DNA of 64,000 nucleotides from Pantoea sp. 18069 (GTDB taxonomy: Bacteria; Pseudomonadota; Gammaproteobacteria; Burkholderiales; Burkholderiaceae_C). The notes below the pieces were generated by a model that was not told the DNA's origin, made no database searches, and worked only from the letters and a program-made list of their open reading frames with translations. The position numbers and the translations under genes were made by a program. The stretch lies in the NCBI RefSeq assembly GCF_902706035.1, contig NZ_CACSJA010000003.1:62001-126000 (forward strand). The letters are read 5' to 3'. Each line of letters starts with the position of its first letter. Within the stretch, counting starts at the first letter, position 1. Below are positions 7,244-15,286 of the stretch, piece after piece.

Positions 7244-8215
7244 ATGGGAATGTTGATCAATGGCACCTGGATCGATGACGACGCCGCCCATCGACATGCC
7301 GCAGATGGCGCTTTCGTGCGGCCCGACGCGAACTTCACGGCGAGGGTCACCGCCGACGGATCTTCGGGCTTCAAGGCCGAGCCAGGGCGTTACCACCTGT
7401 TCGTCTCGGCCGGCTGCCCCTGGGCGCACCGCACGATCCTGACCAGAAGGCTGAAGAACCTGGAGGACGTGATCTCTATCTCGTTTTCCGACTTGCCACG
7501 CGTGCGCAGCTGGGCGTTTTCCACCGGCATCGGCCGCAACCTGGAGCCCAAGGAGGGCGTCCTGGAGCTGCACCGGGTGTACACCGCGGCAATGCCCGCC
7601 TACACCGGCCGGGTGACCGTGCCAACGCTGTGGGACAAGCAACGCTGGACGATCGTCAACAACGATTCAGCCGACATCATGCGCATGCTGAACACGGCGT
7701 TCGACGAGTGGGGCGACCGCACGGTCGACCTCTACCCCGCGCATCTGCGCGCCGAGATCGACGAGATCAACCAGCGCGTCTACGAGAACGTCAACAACGG
7801 CGTCTACCGCTGCGGATTTGCCAGGTCGCAGGCAGCTTACGAAGAAGCCTTCGCCAGGTTGTTCGAGACCCTGGACTGGCTCGACGAACGGCTGGCCTCC
7901 AGTCGCTACCTGTGCGGCGAGCGCATCACCGAGGCCGATTGGCGGCTGTACGTGACCCTGGTGCGCTTCGACATCGCCTACTACAGCAACTTCAAGTGCA
8001 ACCGACAGCACCTTCACGAGTATCCCAACCTCTCCAACTACCTGCGCGAGCTGTACCAGTGGCCAGGCATCGCGCAGGTAACGGACTTCGAGACGATCAA
8101 GCGGGTGTATTTCTCGATCAAGGATGTCAACCCGTCAGGGTTGATTCCGATCGGACCGCGTGACCTGCGGCTCACGGGGCCGCATGACCGCGGCCGGCTG
8201 CCATCCTGGGCGTGA
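7244..8215 (+). CDS. glutathionyl-hydroquinone reductase (PcpF/YqjG-type GST)
   Basis: A 323-residue Xi-class glutathione transferase. The active-site motif CPWAH starts at Cys58 (HLFVSAGCPWAHRT), followed by VTVPTLWD, the IVNNDSADI glutathione site, and the C-terminal blocks NNGVYRCGFA, LCGERITEADWRLY and YPNLSNYLRELYQ. These enzymes reduce glutathionyl-(chloro)hydroquinones to the free hydroquinone plus disulfide. PcpF does so for adducts formed by the reductive dehalogenase PcpC. Together with the LinD-like GST and glutathione reductase here, it forms a glutathione-dependent dehalogenation set. The start has an AAAGGA site upstream. Family is firm; the physiological quinone is inferred. 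Confidence 0.92.
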   Translation: MGMLINGTWIDDDAAHRHAADGAFVRPDANFTARVTADGSSGFKAEPGRYHLFVSAGCPWAHRTILTRRLKNLEDVISISFSDLPRVRSWAFSTGIGRNLEPKEGVLELHRVYTAAMPAYTGRVTVPTLWDKQRWTIVNNDSADIMRMLNTAFDEWGDRTVDLYPAHLRAEIDEINQRVYENVNNGVYRCGFARSQAAYEEAFARLFETLDWLDERLASSRYLCGERITEADWRLYVTLVRFDIAYYSNFKCNRQHLHEYPNLSNYLRELYQWPGIAQVTDFETIKRVYFSIKDVNPSGLIPIGPRDLRLTGPHDRGRLPSWA

Positions 8216-8235
8216 CGATCTGGCCCATGCCGCGC
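8190..8235. repeat. 46-bp repeat, copy A
   Basis: Matches 16511-16556 at 41 of 46 positions by eye. It covers the last eight codons and stop of the PcpF-like gene and about 20 bp beyond, so copy B looks like a scar of the same gene end. Confidence 0.6.
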
Positions 8236-8247
8236 GGCCTCACACGC

Positions 8248-9291
8248 TCACTGCGCCTCGGCCTTCATCATCTCGATCAGCCGGCGCCGCACGCGCATCG
8301 CGCCGGCGTCCGCCAGCACGGACAGTTCGCGGCGCGTATCGCCGTGGCGCTGAACCGCCAGCTCCACCTGTTCCAGTGCGGGAATGTCCTCGGCCAGCAC
8401 GGCCCGTTCCTGCCCCAGCAAGGCCTGCGACAGCCCCTCGTCGTCGAGGCGGAAGTCGCGCGACACGGCCGGGAAGTAGTGGGTGGTGTGCAGTGTCTCC
8501 GGCGTCAGGCCGTGCACGAAGTTCAGCCGGCCCACCGGTGCGCCGGTGGCGGTCATCACGCTGTAGGGTCCGCCTGCGCTGATCAGGCCGGGCCCGAGGA
8601 AGTCGGACCGCAAGGTGAGGTCCACCGGGCCATTGCAAGTCGGGTGCAGGAAGCGGTGGAAGCCCTCCGCCGGCTGGTTGGGCGTGCAGCGGACGACATG
8701 CACGCGCCCGTCAGCTTCGGTCATCTCGGCCGGCGCCGTCGCCCGGTCCATCCGGCCGATGGTCTGGACGTGCAGGTAGGCGATGTGCGACAGGTCCATC
8801 AAGTTGTCGATCAGCAGCGAGAAACGCGCCTTCAGATGCATCACGCCGTTGCTGTCCGCGCGCCAGCCGGGTGCGGCCAAGCCTGCGAAGTCCATGTCGG
8901 GCAGCAGGGCCGGGTCGGCCTTGGCGGGGTCACCCATCCACACCCAGATCCATTGCCAGCGTTCCAGCACCGGGTAGGCACGCGTGGTGAAGCTGGAGGG
9001 GACGGTCGGCTGGCTGGGGATGTCGGCGCAGCGGCCGTCCGGCTCGAAGCGCAAGCCATGGTAGCGACAGCGCACCGCGTCGCCCTCCAACTCGCCCTGC
9101 GCCATCGGCAGGTTGCGGTGCGGGCAGATCCCGTCCAGCGCCACTGGCGTGCCATCCTCCTTGCGGTAGAACACGAGCCGTTCGTCGAGAATCTTGCGTT
9201 CGAACAGCGCACGCCCCACTTCATGGCTGCAGGCAGCGATATACCAGTGGTTCCTTGGAAAGGTCTGTCCGTCTTCGAAGGGATACATCAT
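8248..9291 (-). CDS. Rieske non-heme iron oxygenase, VanA/DdmC-like O-demethylase type
   Basis: A 347-residue terminal oxygenase. The Rieske 2Fe-2S site is Cys56-x-His58 and Cys75-x2-His78 (CPHRN, CRYHG). The mononuclear iron site is N163-LMDLS-H169-IAYL-H174, with the same spacing as dicamba monooxygenase (N-x5-H-x4-H). Length matches the single-component aromatic O-demethylase class (about 340-355). The start is the first of two consecutive ATGs, 9291, with GGAG 5 nt upstream. It needs an external reductase, probably the one at 3229. It is transcribed divergently from the AraC gene at 9391, its likely regulator. The substrate is probably a methoxylated or otherwise substituted aromatic acid. 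Confidence 0.88.
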   Translation of the reverse strand: MMYPFEDGQTFPRNHWYIAACSHEVGRALFERKILDERLVFYRKEDGTPVALDGICPHRNLPMAQGELEGDAVRCRYHGLRFEPDGRCADIPSQPTVPSSFTTRAYPVLERWQWIWVWMGDPAKADPALLPDMDFAGLAAPGWRADSNGVMHLKARFSLLIDNLMDLSHIAYLHVQTIGRMDRATAPAEMTEADGRVHVVRCTPNQPAEGFHRFLHPTCNGPVDLTLRSDFLGPGLISAGGPYSVMTATGAPVGRLNFVHGLTPETLHTTHYFPAVSRDFRLDDEGLSQALLGQERAVLAEDIPALEQVELAVQRHGDTRRELSVLADAGAMRVRRRLIEMMKAEAQ

Positions 9292-9390
9292 GATCTCCGT
9301 TGTTCGTTGTAGGGCCGCCATGTTGGCCCGCCGCAAGTTCCGGCGCCATGCCGTGCAGTCCGGCATGTCGGCTGAATCGTCCGTCTTGTG

Positions 9391-10353
9391 ATGGATGCGC
9401 TGAGCCCGCTGCTCGACAGCCTGCGCGTGCAAGCCGCGGCGGTCGGCCATTTCGATTTCGGCCTGCCGTGGTGCTTTGCCTGGGACTACGCGCCGACCCA
9501 TTGCCTGGTGGTGCTGGAGGGCCGCTGCTGGTGGGCCGATGCAGCGCCGGGCGAGGGAACCTGGCTGGAAGCCGGCGATGCCCTCGTGGTGCTGCGCAAT
9601 GGGCGCTTCACCCTGGGCAGCGCACCGGACCTGGCCCGCGTGCCTTGGACTGACGTGTGGCGAGCGGCCATGTTGTCCAACCTGAAATTCGACAAGCGTG
9701 AAAGCACGCCGGCGCCGATGCGCCTGTCGTGGAACCCCGGTGCCGAGCGTACCCACCTGCTGGCCATGGCCTTCGGCTTCGAGGATGGCGAGCGCCATCC
9801 GCTGCTGGCCGCGTTGCCCGACCGCCTGCTGGTGCGGCGACAAGCCCATGCGTCGCCCTGGGCCGCATCGGCGCTAGATTTCCTTGGTACCGAGTCCGGT
9901 CGGGATCTGCCCGGCTTCGCAGCGCTGTCGCGGCGGCTGGCCGAGTTGCTGTTCAACGACCTGCTGCGCCGCCACCTGCTGTCCTCACCGGCACATGCCG
10001 GCGGCTGGCTCAAGGGCCTGGCCGACCCGGCGCTGGCCAAGGCGCTGTCTGCCATGCACCGTCAGCCGGGCCAGGACTGGTCCCTGGCGCGCCTGGCGCA
10101 GCAGGCGGGCCTGTCTCGCACCGTGTTCAGCGAGCGCTTCCTGGCCCGGGTGGGCGAAACGCCGATGGGGTACCTGCGGGCCTGGCGCATGCATTGCGCC
10201 CGCGAGTTGCTGGCGGCGCAGCGGCCGGTGGGGGAGGTGGTCGGCCGGCTCGGCTATGCGTCCGAGCGCGCGTTTCGCGAGGCGTTCAAGCGCCTGGCCG
10301 GCACGACGCCGACGGCCTATGCGCATGGGCACCGGTCGTCCGCCAGCCGGTGA
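9391..10353 (+). CDS. AraC family regulator with N-terminal cupin domain
   Basis: About 320 residues: a cupin-like sensing domain first (VVLEGRCWWAD, WLEAGDALVVL, residues about 35-75) and a C-terminal AraC DNA-binding domain at about 225-318 with two helix-turn-helices (WSLARLAQQAGLSRTVFSERF and a VGRLGYASERAFREAFKR segment). This layout is the cupin_6/AraC type. The ATG at 9391 is preferred to a GTG one codon earlier. It is divergent from the Rieske oxygenase gene with 99 bp between start codons, so local activation of that gene is the simplest role. Confidence 0.88.
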   Translation: MDALSPLLDSLRVQAAAVGHFDFGLPWCFAWDYAPTHCLVVLEGRCWWADAAPGEGTWLEAGDALVVLRNGRFTLGSAPDLARVPWTDVWRAAMLSNLKFDKRESTPAPMRLSWNPGAERTHLLAMAFGFEDGERHPLLAALPDRLLVRRQAHASPWAASALDFLGTESGRDLPGFAALSRRLAELLFNDLLRRHLLSSPAHAGGWLKGLADPALAKALSAMHRQPGQDWSLARLAQQAGLSRTVFSERFLARVGETPMGYLRAWRMHCARELLAAQRPVGEVVGRLGYASERAFREAFKRLAGTTPTAYAHGHRSSASR

Positions 10354-10640
10354 TCCACGTGATGTCGCGCGGCCTGCGCATGCTGGCCATCAACGGCTGA
10401 CGCGCCGTCGGCAGCGCGAACAGCGTGACACGCTGCGACCGGTCTTCGGTTGCCGCCGTGGCCCTGCGCCCGCAGCGCTTCAAACATCGCCTTGATTCCG
10501 TGCCGATCGCGTTTGCTGCGGCGGCTATGCCCCTGCATATATCTGCGACGCACTCCAGTGGTTGATTCGCTGGCGCCAACGCTGCCAGGGGCTGACTCAG
10601 GCCGTCCCCCAACGCGCAGGCCTGCCCAGCAACCAGGTTT
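10354..10640. other. gene-free stretch after the AraC gene
   Basis: No convincing coding sequence, hairpin with T-run or repeat was seen here. From 10641 onward the sequence is copy B of the duplicated operator-promoter region that drives the GlcG/HbpS gene. Confidence 0.4.
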
Positions 10641-10643
10641 AAA

Positions 10644-10657
10644 TTGATCTCGATCGA
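10644..10657. promoter_or_regulatory. 14-bp palindromic operator, copy 4
   Basis: TTGATCTCGATCGA, an imperfect inverted repeat; it corresponds in position to copy 2 in the other duplicate. Confidence 0.5.
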
Positions 10658-10916
10658 ATACGATGAATTAAGGAGAATCTACCGATCCAAGGGTTTGCCC
10701 AAGCATGTCCCGCGGTTGGGGCATAGTCCCTCTCTCTGGACGCCGTGACACGAGCCTCTCATCTGCGCGAACGGAAGCGACCGACAGTGTTAGGGGTTCC
10801 CAAAAATCCCGCGAATTGCACCCGCCGCAAGTCGCCGCCGGAGCGCTTCCCGAATCAATGTTTCCAAGTCGGCGCAACCCTAGGGTTAGACCTAGTGAAA
10901 CAATCTTGACTCTTTT

Positions 10917-10930
10917 TCGATCTCAATCAA
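10917..10930. promoter_or_regulatory. 14-bp palindromic operator, copy 5, within the promoter of the GlcG/HbpS gene
   Basis: TCGATCTCAATCAA lies between TTGACT (-35, 10906-10911) and an AT-rich -10-like AAAAAT (10929-10934), 29 bp upstream of the start codon. It corresponds to copy 3 at 5602. The arrangement suits a repressor. Confidence 0.5.
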
Positions 10931-10958
10931 AAATGATTTACATCGCAAGAGGGAAAAA

Positions 10959-11933
10959 ATGATCCGAGACGACTTGATTACTTTGAACGAGGCGCGCAAT
11001 GTCATCGCACGAGCCGTCGCCAAGACCGAGGCCTTGCGGCAGTCGGGGTGCTTTGTGGTGGCTGATTTGTCCGGCGACCCCGTCGCAGTCCGCCGCATGG
11101 ATGCCACCGGGGGCGGGGCCTATGACATCGTCCGAGGTAAAGCGTTGGGCTCTGCATTGCTCAGCGAGGCGAGTTCGAGCTTTGCCACGCGCATTCTGAA
11201 ATTTCCACCTCAAATTTTCGCGGCATACCAGCAACTGATGCGCAGCCAACCGTTTCCAGGTGCTGGCGCTGTCCCACTCCTTCGGAACCGGATCGCCATT
11301 GGCGCCATCTCGTCAGGCGTGCGCATCGGGCCTTTCGTCAAGCTTCCCGGGGTGAGTGCGGAAGAGTTGCTGGTCGACGGGCAACCAGCCAACCTGGAGG
11401 ACTTGATCATCAGCTACGCCGTGGGCGGCCCCTATCGCCCCGAGCATGGCGATGACATGGCCCGATGGACAGAAGCGTATGGCGCACCACCCGATGCAGC
11501 TTTGAAAGGCAATGGCTTGTGCGAGGTTCCTCTGGCCACTCGCCAGCCGGTACTCGACAGCGCAGTAGCTCTGGCCGACCAGGTGATTGCTCGGGCCACC
11601 GAGCAAGGTGAAGCCGTGACTGTCGTGGTGGCCGATCGATATGGCCATGTCGTCACGATCGATCGAATGGATGGCGCACCGCCGGCCGCGGTGCGGCTGG
11701 CCGAAGGCTTGGCCCAGGCCGCGGCGTCGCTGCAGTCCCGGACGGCGGAGCTGGCGGGCGCCACGCCGTCCATTCCCGCCGATGTTCTGCGCCGCATCGG
11801 CAAGCACCTGATCCCGCTGGCCGGCGGCAGCCCGATTTTTTCAAATGGGCAATGCATCGGCGCCGTGGGTGTGGCCGGGCGAGACCCCGAGCGAGCACAG
11901 CGACTGGCCGATGAAGCCGCTGTCCCGCACTGA
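10959..11933 (+). CDS. tandem GlcG/HbpS-domain protein
   Basis: A 324-residue protein with two GlcG/HbpS (DUF336) domains, about residues 5-145 (ARNVIARAVAKTEAL, GCFVVADLSGDPVA) and 185-318 (VLDSAVALADQVIARATEQG, VVVADRYGHVVTIDRMDG, PIFSNGQCIGAVGVAG). Single-domain members are about 140 residues, so this is an internal duplication or fusion. Some members bind heme; many sit unexplained in aromatic catabolic operons. There is no signal peptide, so it is probably cytoplasmic. It stands 26 bp before a Rieske oxygenase gene and is probably co-transcribed with it from the promoter at 10906. Confidence 0.8.
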   Translation: MIRDDLITLNEARNVIARAVAKTEALRQSGCFVVADLSGDPVAVRRMDATGGGAYDIVRGKALGSALLSEASSSFATRILKFPPQIFAAYQQLMRSQPFPGAGAVPLLRNRIAIGAISSGVRIGPFVKLPGVSAEELLVDGQPANLEDLIISYAVGGPYRPEHGDDMARWTEAYGAPPDAALKGNGLCEVPLATRQPVLDSAVALADQVIARATEQGEAVTVVVADRYGHVVTIDRMDGAPPAAVRLAEGLAQAAASLQSRTAELAGATPSIPADVLRRIGKHLIPLAGGSPIFSNGQCIGAVGVAGRDPERAQRLADEAAVPH

Positions 11934-11959
11934 ACTGTTTTGAACGACCGAGAGGATTG

Positions 11960-13159
11960 ATGATGGTTTTAAACGATGAAAATGTGACTGGTCTTCCCGA
12001 TGACGCAACGGTCGACTACGTCAGGACCGGCCCCGGTACCCTGGCCGGGGACTACATGCGCAAGTTTTGGCACCCGGTGTATGTCGCCCGCAAACTGGAG
12101 CCCGGACGCGCCGTGCCGCTGGTCATCATGAACCAGAAGCTGGCCCTGTACCGCAGCCAGGAGGGCAAGGTCCATTGCATCGACAACCGCTGTGCCCACC
12201 GCGGCGTCATGCTGAGCACCGGCTGGGTCGAGGGCGACAACATCCGCTGCCCGTACCACGGCTGGGCTTACGACGGCACCGGCCAGTGCGTGCAGCAGCC
12301 GCTGGAAGGCCGCGGATTCGCCAAGAACGTGAAGATCGGCGGCTACCCCACCGAGGAGTACCTGGGCCTCATCTTTGTCTATCTGGGCGAAGGCGAGCCG
12401 CCCGAGTTCCCGCGCTTTCCGGAATGGGAGAAGGCCAAGCTCAACGTCGGCATCATCGACGTGCGGCCCTGCAACTACTTCCAGAACATCGAGAACTTCC
12501 AGGACGAAGGCCACATCTGGTTCACCCATCGCGGCTCCGCGCTGGAAGCCCTGCAACTGGACAAGCTGCCCAAGCTGTCGGTCGAGCGCACCTCCTGGGG
12601 CCTGCGCAACGTGGCGGTCACCCCGGATGGCCGCCGTCGCGAGGTCTTGTTCGGCATGCCCAATGTCGGCTGCTTCCTGGTGGAGCCTCACAACACCAAA
12701 CGGGCCGGTGAGGAAAACTACCAGGCGAAGGAGACCGCATGGCACCATTTCGCAGGCTGGCGCGTTCCTGTGGACGACTACAGCCACCTGCAGGTTCATA
12801 CGATCGGCGTCTTCCTCGAGGACGAGCCTAGCCCTGAAATCATCAAGCGCTGGCACGACTTCACGGAAGCCGATCAGGTCGGGCACGAACTCGCGCGCAA
12901 GGTGCTCGATGGCAAGCTCCACTTCGATCAGATCCCGAAGCTGTCCAACCACGTGCCGATGGTCCAGGACGAGGTCGTCCAGGTCGGTCAGGGCGTGATT
13001 CCCGATCGTCGAAAGGACGTCGAGTTCCTCGGTGCGTCCGATGTGGCCATCGTCGCGCTGCGCAAGCTGTGGGTCGAAGAACTGACGGCCTTGAAGGAAG
13101 GGCGGCCGCTGCGCAACTGGCACCGCCCCGAGGGGCTGGTGCCGGCCGCCGGCGGTTGA
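11960..13159 (+). CDS. Rieske non-heme iron oxygenase, phthalate 4,5-dioxygenase-like alpha subunit
   Basis: A 399-residue oxygenase. The Rieske site is Cys78-x-His80 and Cys97-x2-His100 (CAHRG, CPYHG). The catalytic iron segment is NIENFQDEGHIWFTH with His185 and His190, an E/Q-rich variant of the usual N-x2-D-x2-H-x4-H. Length and C-terminal layout place it nearer the phthalate-dioxygenase group than VanA. The frame is open from a TTG at 11957; the ATGs at 11960 and 11963 follow the GAGAGGA ribosome site. It lies between the GlcG/HbpS gene and a YCII gene on the same strand. It presumably takes electrons from the reductase at 3229. The reaction (hydroxylation or demethylation) is not predictable from sequence. 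Confidence 0.87.
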   Translation: MMVLNDENVTGLPDDATVDYVRTGPGTLAGDYMRKFWHPVYVARKLEPGRAVPLVIMNQKLALYRSQEGKVHCIDNRCAHRGVMLSTGWVEGDNIRCPYHGWAYDGTGQCVQQPLEGRGFAKNVKIGGYPTEEYLGLIFVYLGEGEPPEFPRFPEWEKAKLNVGIIDVRPCNYFQNIENFQDEGHIWFTHRGSALEALQLDKLPKLSVERTSWGLRNVAVTPDGRRREVLFGMPNVGCFLVEPHNTKRAGEENYQAKETAWHHFAGWRVPVDDYSHLQVHTIGVFLEDEPSPEIIKRWHDFTEADQVGHELARKVLDGKLHFDQIPKLSNHVPMVQDEVVQVGQGVIPDRRKDVEFLGASDVAIVALRKLWVEELTALKEGRPLRNWHRPEGLVPAAGG

Positions 13160-13273
13160 GAGCCCCAGACAGAGCGACCGGTCGTTCAGTGGCATCCGAA
13201 GAAGGTTTGCCATTGCAACGGACCGGTTTTCCAAGCCACTGCGCCATCTTCATTTCACCCATAGGAACACCCG

Positions 13274-13657
13274 ATGAAAGTCACGAAAGACCAAGTGCTG
13301 GAAGCCAGCAAGGGCATGTTGCAAAAGCAGTTCTACATGGTGCACAGCACGCCGACCGACGGCCTTGGCCCGGTCATGCAGAACCTGGCGGTGCACCTCG
13401 ATCACCAGTGCGAGATGGAGCGCACCGGCGTGATGCTGGCCGCCGGCCCGCACTGGACGGACGACGAGAGCGAATGGCTGGGCGAGGGCACTTTCGTGAT
13501 CCGCGCCAACTCGCTGGCCCACGCCCGGGAGATCGCCGCCAAAGACCCGATGCACCAGGCCGGCGCGCGCAACTTCAAGGTGCGGCCGTGGTTGATCAAC
13601 GAAGGCAGTCTGACGCTGCGCGTGAACTTCTCGGACGGTAAGTTCACTCTGGAGTGA
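13274..13657 (+). CDS. YCII-fold protein, candidate TftG-like dehydrochlorinase
   Basis: 127 residues with the YCII/dimeric alpha-beta-barrel pattern: a first strand QKQFYMVHST, a helix with His41 (VHLDHQCEMER), GVMLAAGP, GTFVIRANSLAHAREIAA and AKDPMHQAGARN, giving the conserved His-Asp pair of the family. Most YCII proteins have no known role. TftG of 2,4,5-T degraders, a YCII enzyme using a His-Asp dyad, removes HCl from 5-chlorohydroxyhydroquinone, an attractive parallel next to dehalogenation-type GSTs. It follows the Rieske gene by 114 bp. Fold firm, activity inferred. Confidence 0.75.
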   Translation: MKVTKDQVLEASKGMLQKQFYMVHSTPTDGLGPVMQNLAVHLDHQCEMERTGVMLAAGPHWTDDESEWLGEGTFVIRANSLAHAREIAAKDPMHQAGARNFKVRPWLINEGSLTLRVNFSDGKFTLE

Positions 13658-13665
13658 GCGAAGGG

Positions 13666-13696
13666 CAAGGGAGTGGCCATCCCGGTCGCTCCCTTG
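13666..13696 (+). terminator. possible hairpin after the YCII gene
   Basis: CAAGGGAG at 13666-13673 pairs with CTCCCTTG at 13689-13696. There is no T-run, so it may be a weak or Rho-assisted terminator, or an mRNA-stabilising stem. Confidence 0.3.
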
Positions 13697-13943
13697 TCTC
13701 GGTTCGAACGCCGGCCGCTCGTCGTGCCGCGCAGCGCACAGGCTTTCATGGGTTCGCCACCGCTTGGCATGCGACTCAAGCGCCCACGGGCTGGCAACGG
13801 TCAGCCGTGACATCACTTGTCGAATCAAAAAAGGCCATGGTGGCCTGGCGCCAGCCAGGCAAGGCTATTCGCTGATTCGCGCGGGCCGCGCATTCGCGCC
13901 GACCCTCCCCTGACATCACTCACGTCGATTGCAAAGCTGCACC

Positions 13944-14987
13944 ATGTCCTACCTTCTCAATACTTGGTACGTCGCTGGCTGGTCCGAAGACGTCCAGCCC
14001 GGCGCCCTGTTGACCCGCACCCTGCTTGAGCAGCCGGTGCTGATGTTTCGCGACGCGGCCGGCGTGCCCCGCGCGCTGGTGGACCGCTGCCCGCATCGCT
14101 TCGCCCCCCTGTCCATGGGCAAGCTGAGCGAAGATGGCCAGTCGGTGCAATGCGCCTACCACGGCCTGCACTTCGACGGCCACGGCGCCTGCGTGCACAA
14201 CCCGCACGGCGATGGGCGCATCCCGACGGCGGCCAAGGTGCGGACCTATCCGATGGTCGAACGCTACGGCATCCTGTGGATCTGGATGGGCGACGCCACC
14301 CGCGCCGATGCCGCGCTGATTCCCGACTTCTCGTTGATCGACCCCGAGCACTGGCATGTCGGCAAGCGGTACCTGCATGCCAAGGCCAACTACGTGCTTG
14401 AGACCGACAACATCATGGATCTGTCGCACGTGGAGTTCCTCCACCCCAGCACGCTGGGAACCCCGGCCGTCAAGAACGCGCTGACCGACATCCGGCAGGA
14501 GGGCAACACCGTGTGGTCGATGCGGCAGACGGTGGCCGAGACCCTGACGCCCTTTCTCTATGGCTCGCTGGGATACCCGGAAGGCACGCTGGTGGACCGG
14601 TGGTTCGATGTGCGCTGGGACGCCCCCGCCAACATGCTGCTGATCGCCGGCGGCACCCCCACCGGCCGGCCGCGCAGCGAAGGCCGCGAGAGCGCGCTGC
14701 CGCACCTGTTCACGCCCGAAACGGCCACGACAACGCACTACTGGTTTGCTGCAACCCGTCCCAAGGCAATGGGGCCGGCGGGCGCCCAGATCGCCCAGAA
14801 AATCGCCGACGGCCTCAGCATGCCCTTCACCCACGAAGACCTGCCGATGCTGGAAGCGCAGCAGCGTGCCATGGGAGACGCCGACTTCTGGTCGCTGAAG
14901 CCAGTACTGCTGAGCGGCGACGCCCCCGCGGTGCGCGCGCGGCGCGTGCTGGACAAACTGATCGCCGAAGAACAGGCACAGGGCTGA
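13944..14987 (+). CDS. Rieske oxygenase, dicamba monooxygenase/vanillate demethylase-like
   Basis: 347 residues beginning MSYLLNTWYVAGW. The Rieske ligands are Cys49, His51, Cys70 and His73 (CPHRFAPLS, CAYHGLHFDGHG, CVHNPHG); the mononuclear iron ligands are N156, H162 and H167 in NIMDLSHVEFLH. Both clusters and the motifs CPHRFAPLS, YHGLxFDG and CVHNPHG match dicamba monooxygenase DdmC almost position by position. That enzyme oxidatively removes an O-methyl group as formaldehyde from a chlorinated methoxybenzoate. An in-frame TTG at 13929 is rejected for the ATG at 13944. The neighbouring porin and YCII genes suggest uptake and further conversion of the product. O-demethylase class likely, exact substrate unknown. 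Confidence 0.88.
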   Translation: MSYLLNTWYVAGWSEDVQPGALLTRTLLEQPVLMFRDAAGVPRALVDRCPHRFAPLSMGKLSEDGQSVQCAYHGLHFDGHGACVHNPHGDGRIPTAAKVRTYPMVERYGILWIWMGDATRADAALIPDFSLIDPEHWHVGKRYLHAKANYVLETDNIMDLSHVEFLHPSTLGTPAVKNALTDIRQEGNTVWSMRQTVAETLTPFLYGSLGYPEGTLVDRWFDVRWDAPANMLLIAGGTPTGRPRSEGRESALPHLFTPETATTTHYWFAATRPKAMGPAGAQIAQKIADGLSMPFTHEDLPMLEAQQRAMGDADFWSLKPVLLSGDAPAVRARRVLDKLIAEEQAQG

Positions 14988-15286
14988 CGCTCCAGCCGGT
15001 TGGAGAACAACTGTCACTGAATGAAGTGCGGTTACCCGAAATACAAGCGATGAAAAAGACCTTGACCACCGCGCTGCAGGCTTCGAAAGCCGCGCAAGGC
15101 GTGATGCTGGCGGTGGCCGCCGGCGAGCGCGGCATCGTCAAGTGGGACGACCCGATCGCTCCCTTCTTTTTCCACATCGAAGACGGTGTTCGCCCAGGCG
15201 CAGGCGTACACGAACAGGGTTTTGATCGAAGGACCGCGTGGTGCGATCCAGCAATCAATTCAACAACGAGAACGATGGAGACTCCC

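Larger units (their letters stand above)
10641..11057 (+). repeat. duplicated operator-promoter-5' gene region, copy B
   Basis: The intact counterpart of 5337-5740. It carries the same ordered blocks and two operator-like palindromes about 270 bp apart, as in copy A, and ends within the first 33 codons of the GlcG/HbpS gene. Confidence 0.7.

Noticed and set aside
9292..9849. N-terminal extension of the first Rieske oxygenase to 533 residues
   Set aside because: The extra part overlaps the divergent AraC gene, and the Rieske homology begins right at the double ATG 9291/9288 that has a ribosome site.
14513..15286. A 258-codon extension in front of the porin
   Set aside because: It overlaps the Rieske gene in another frame and would bury the signal peptide that starts at 15287.
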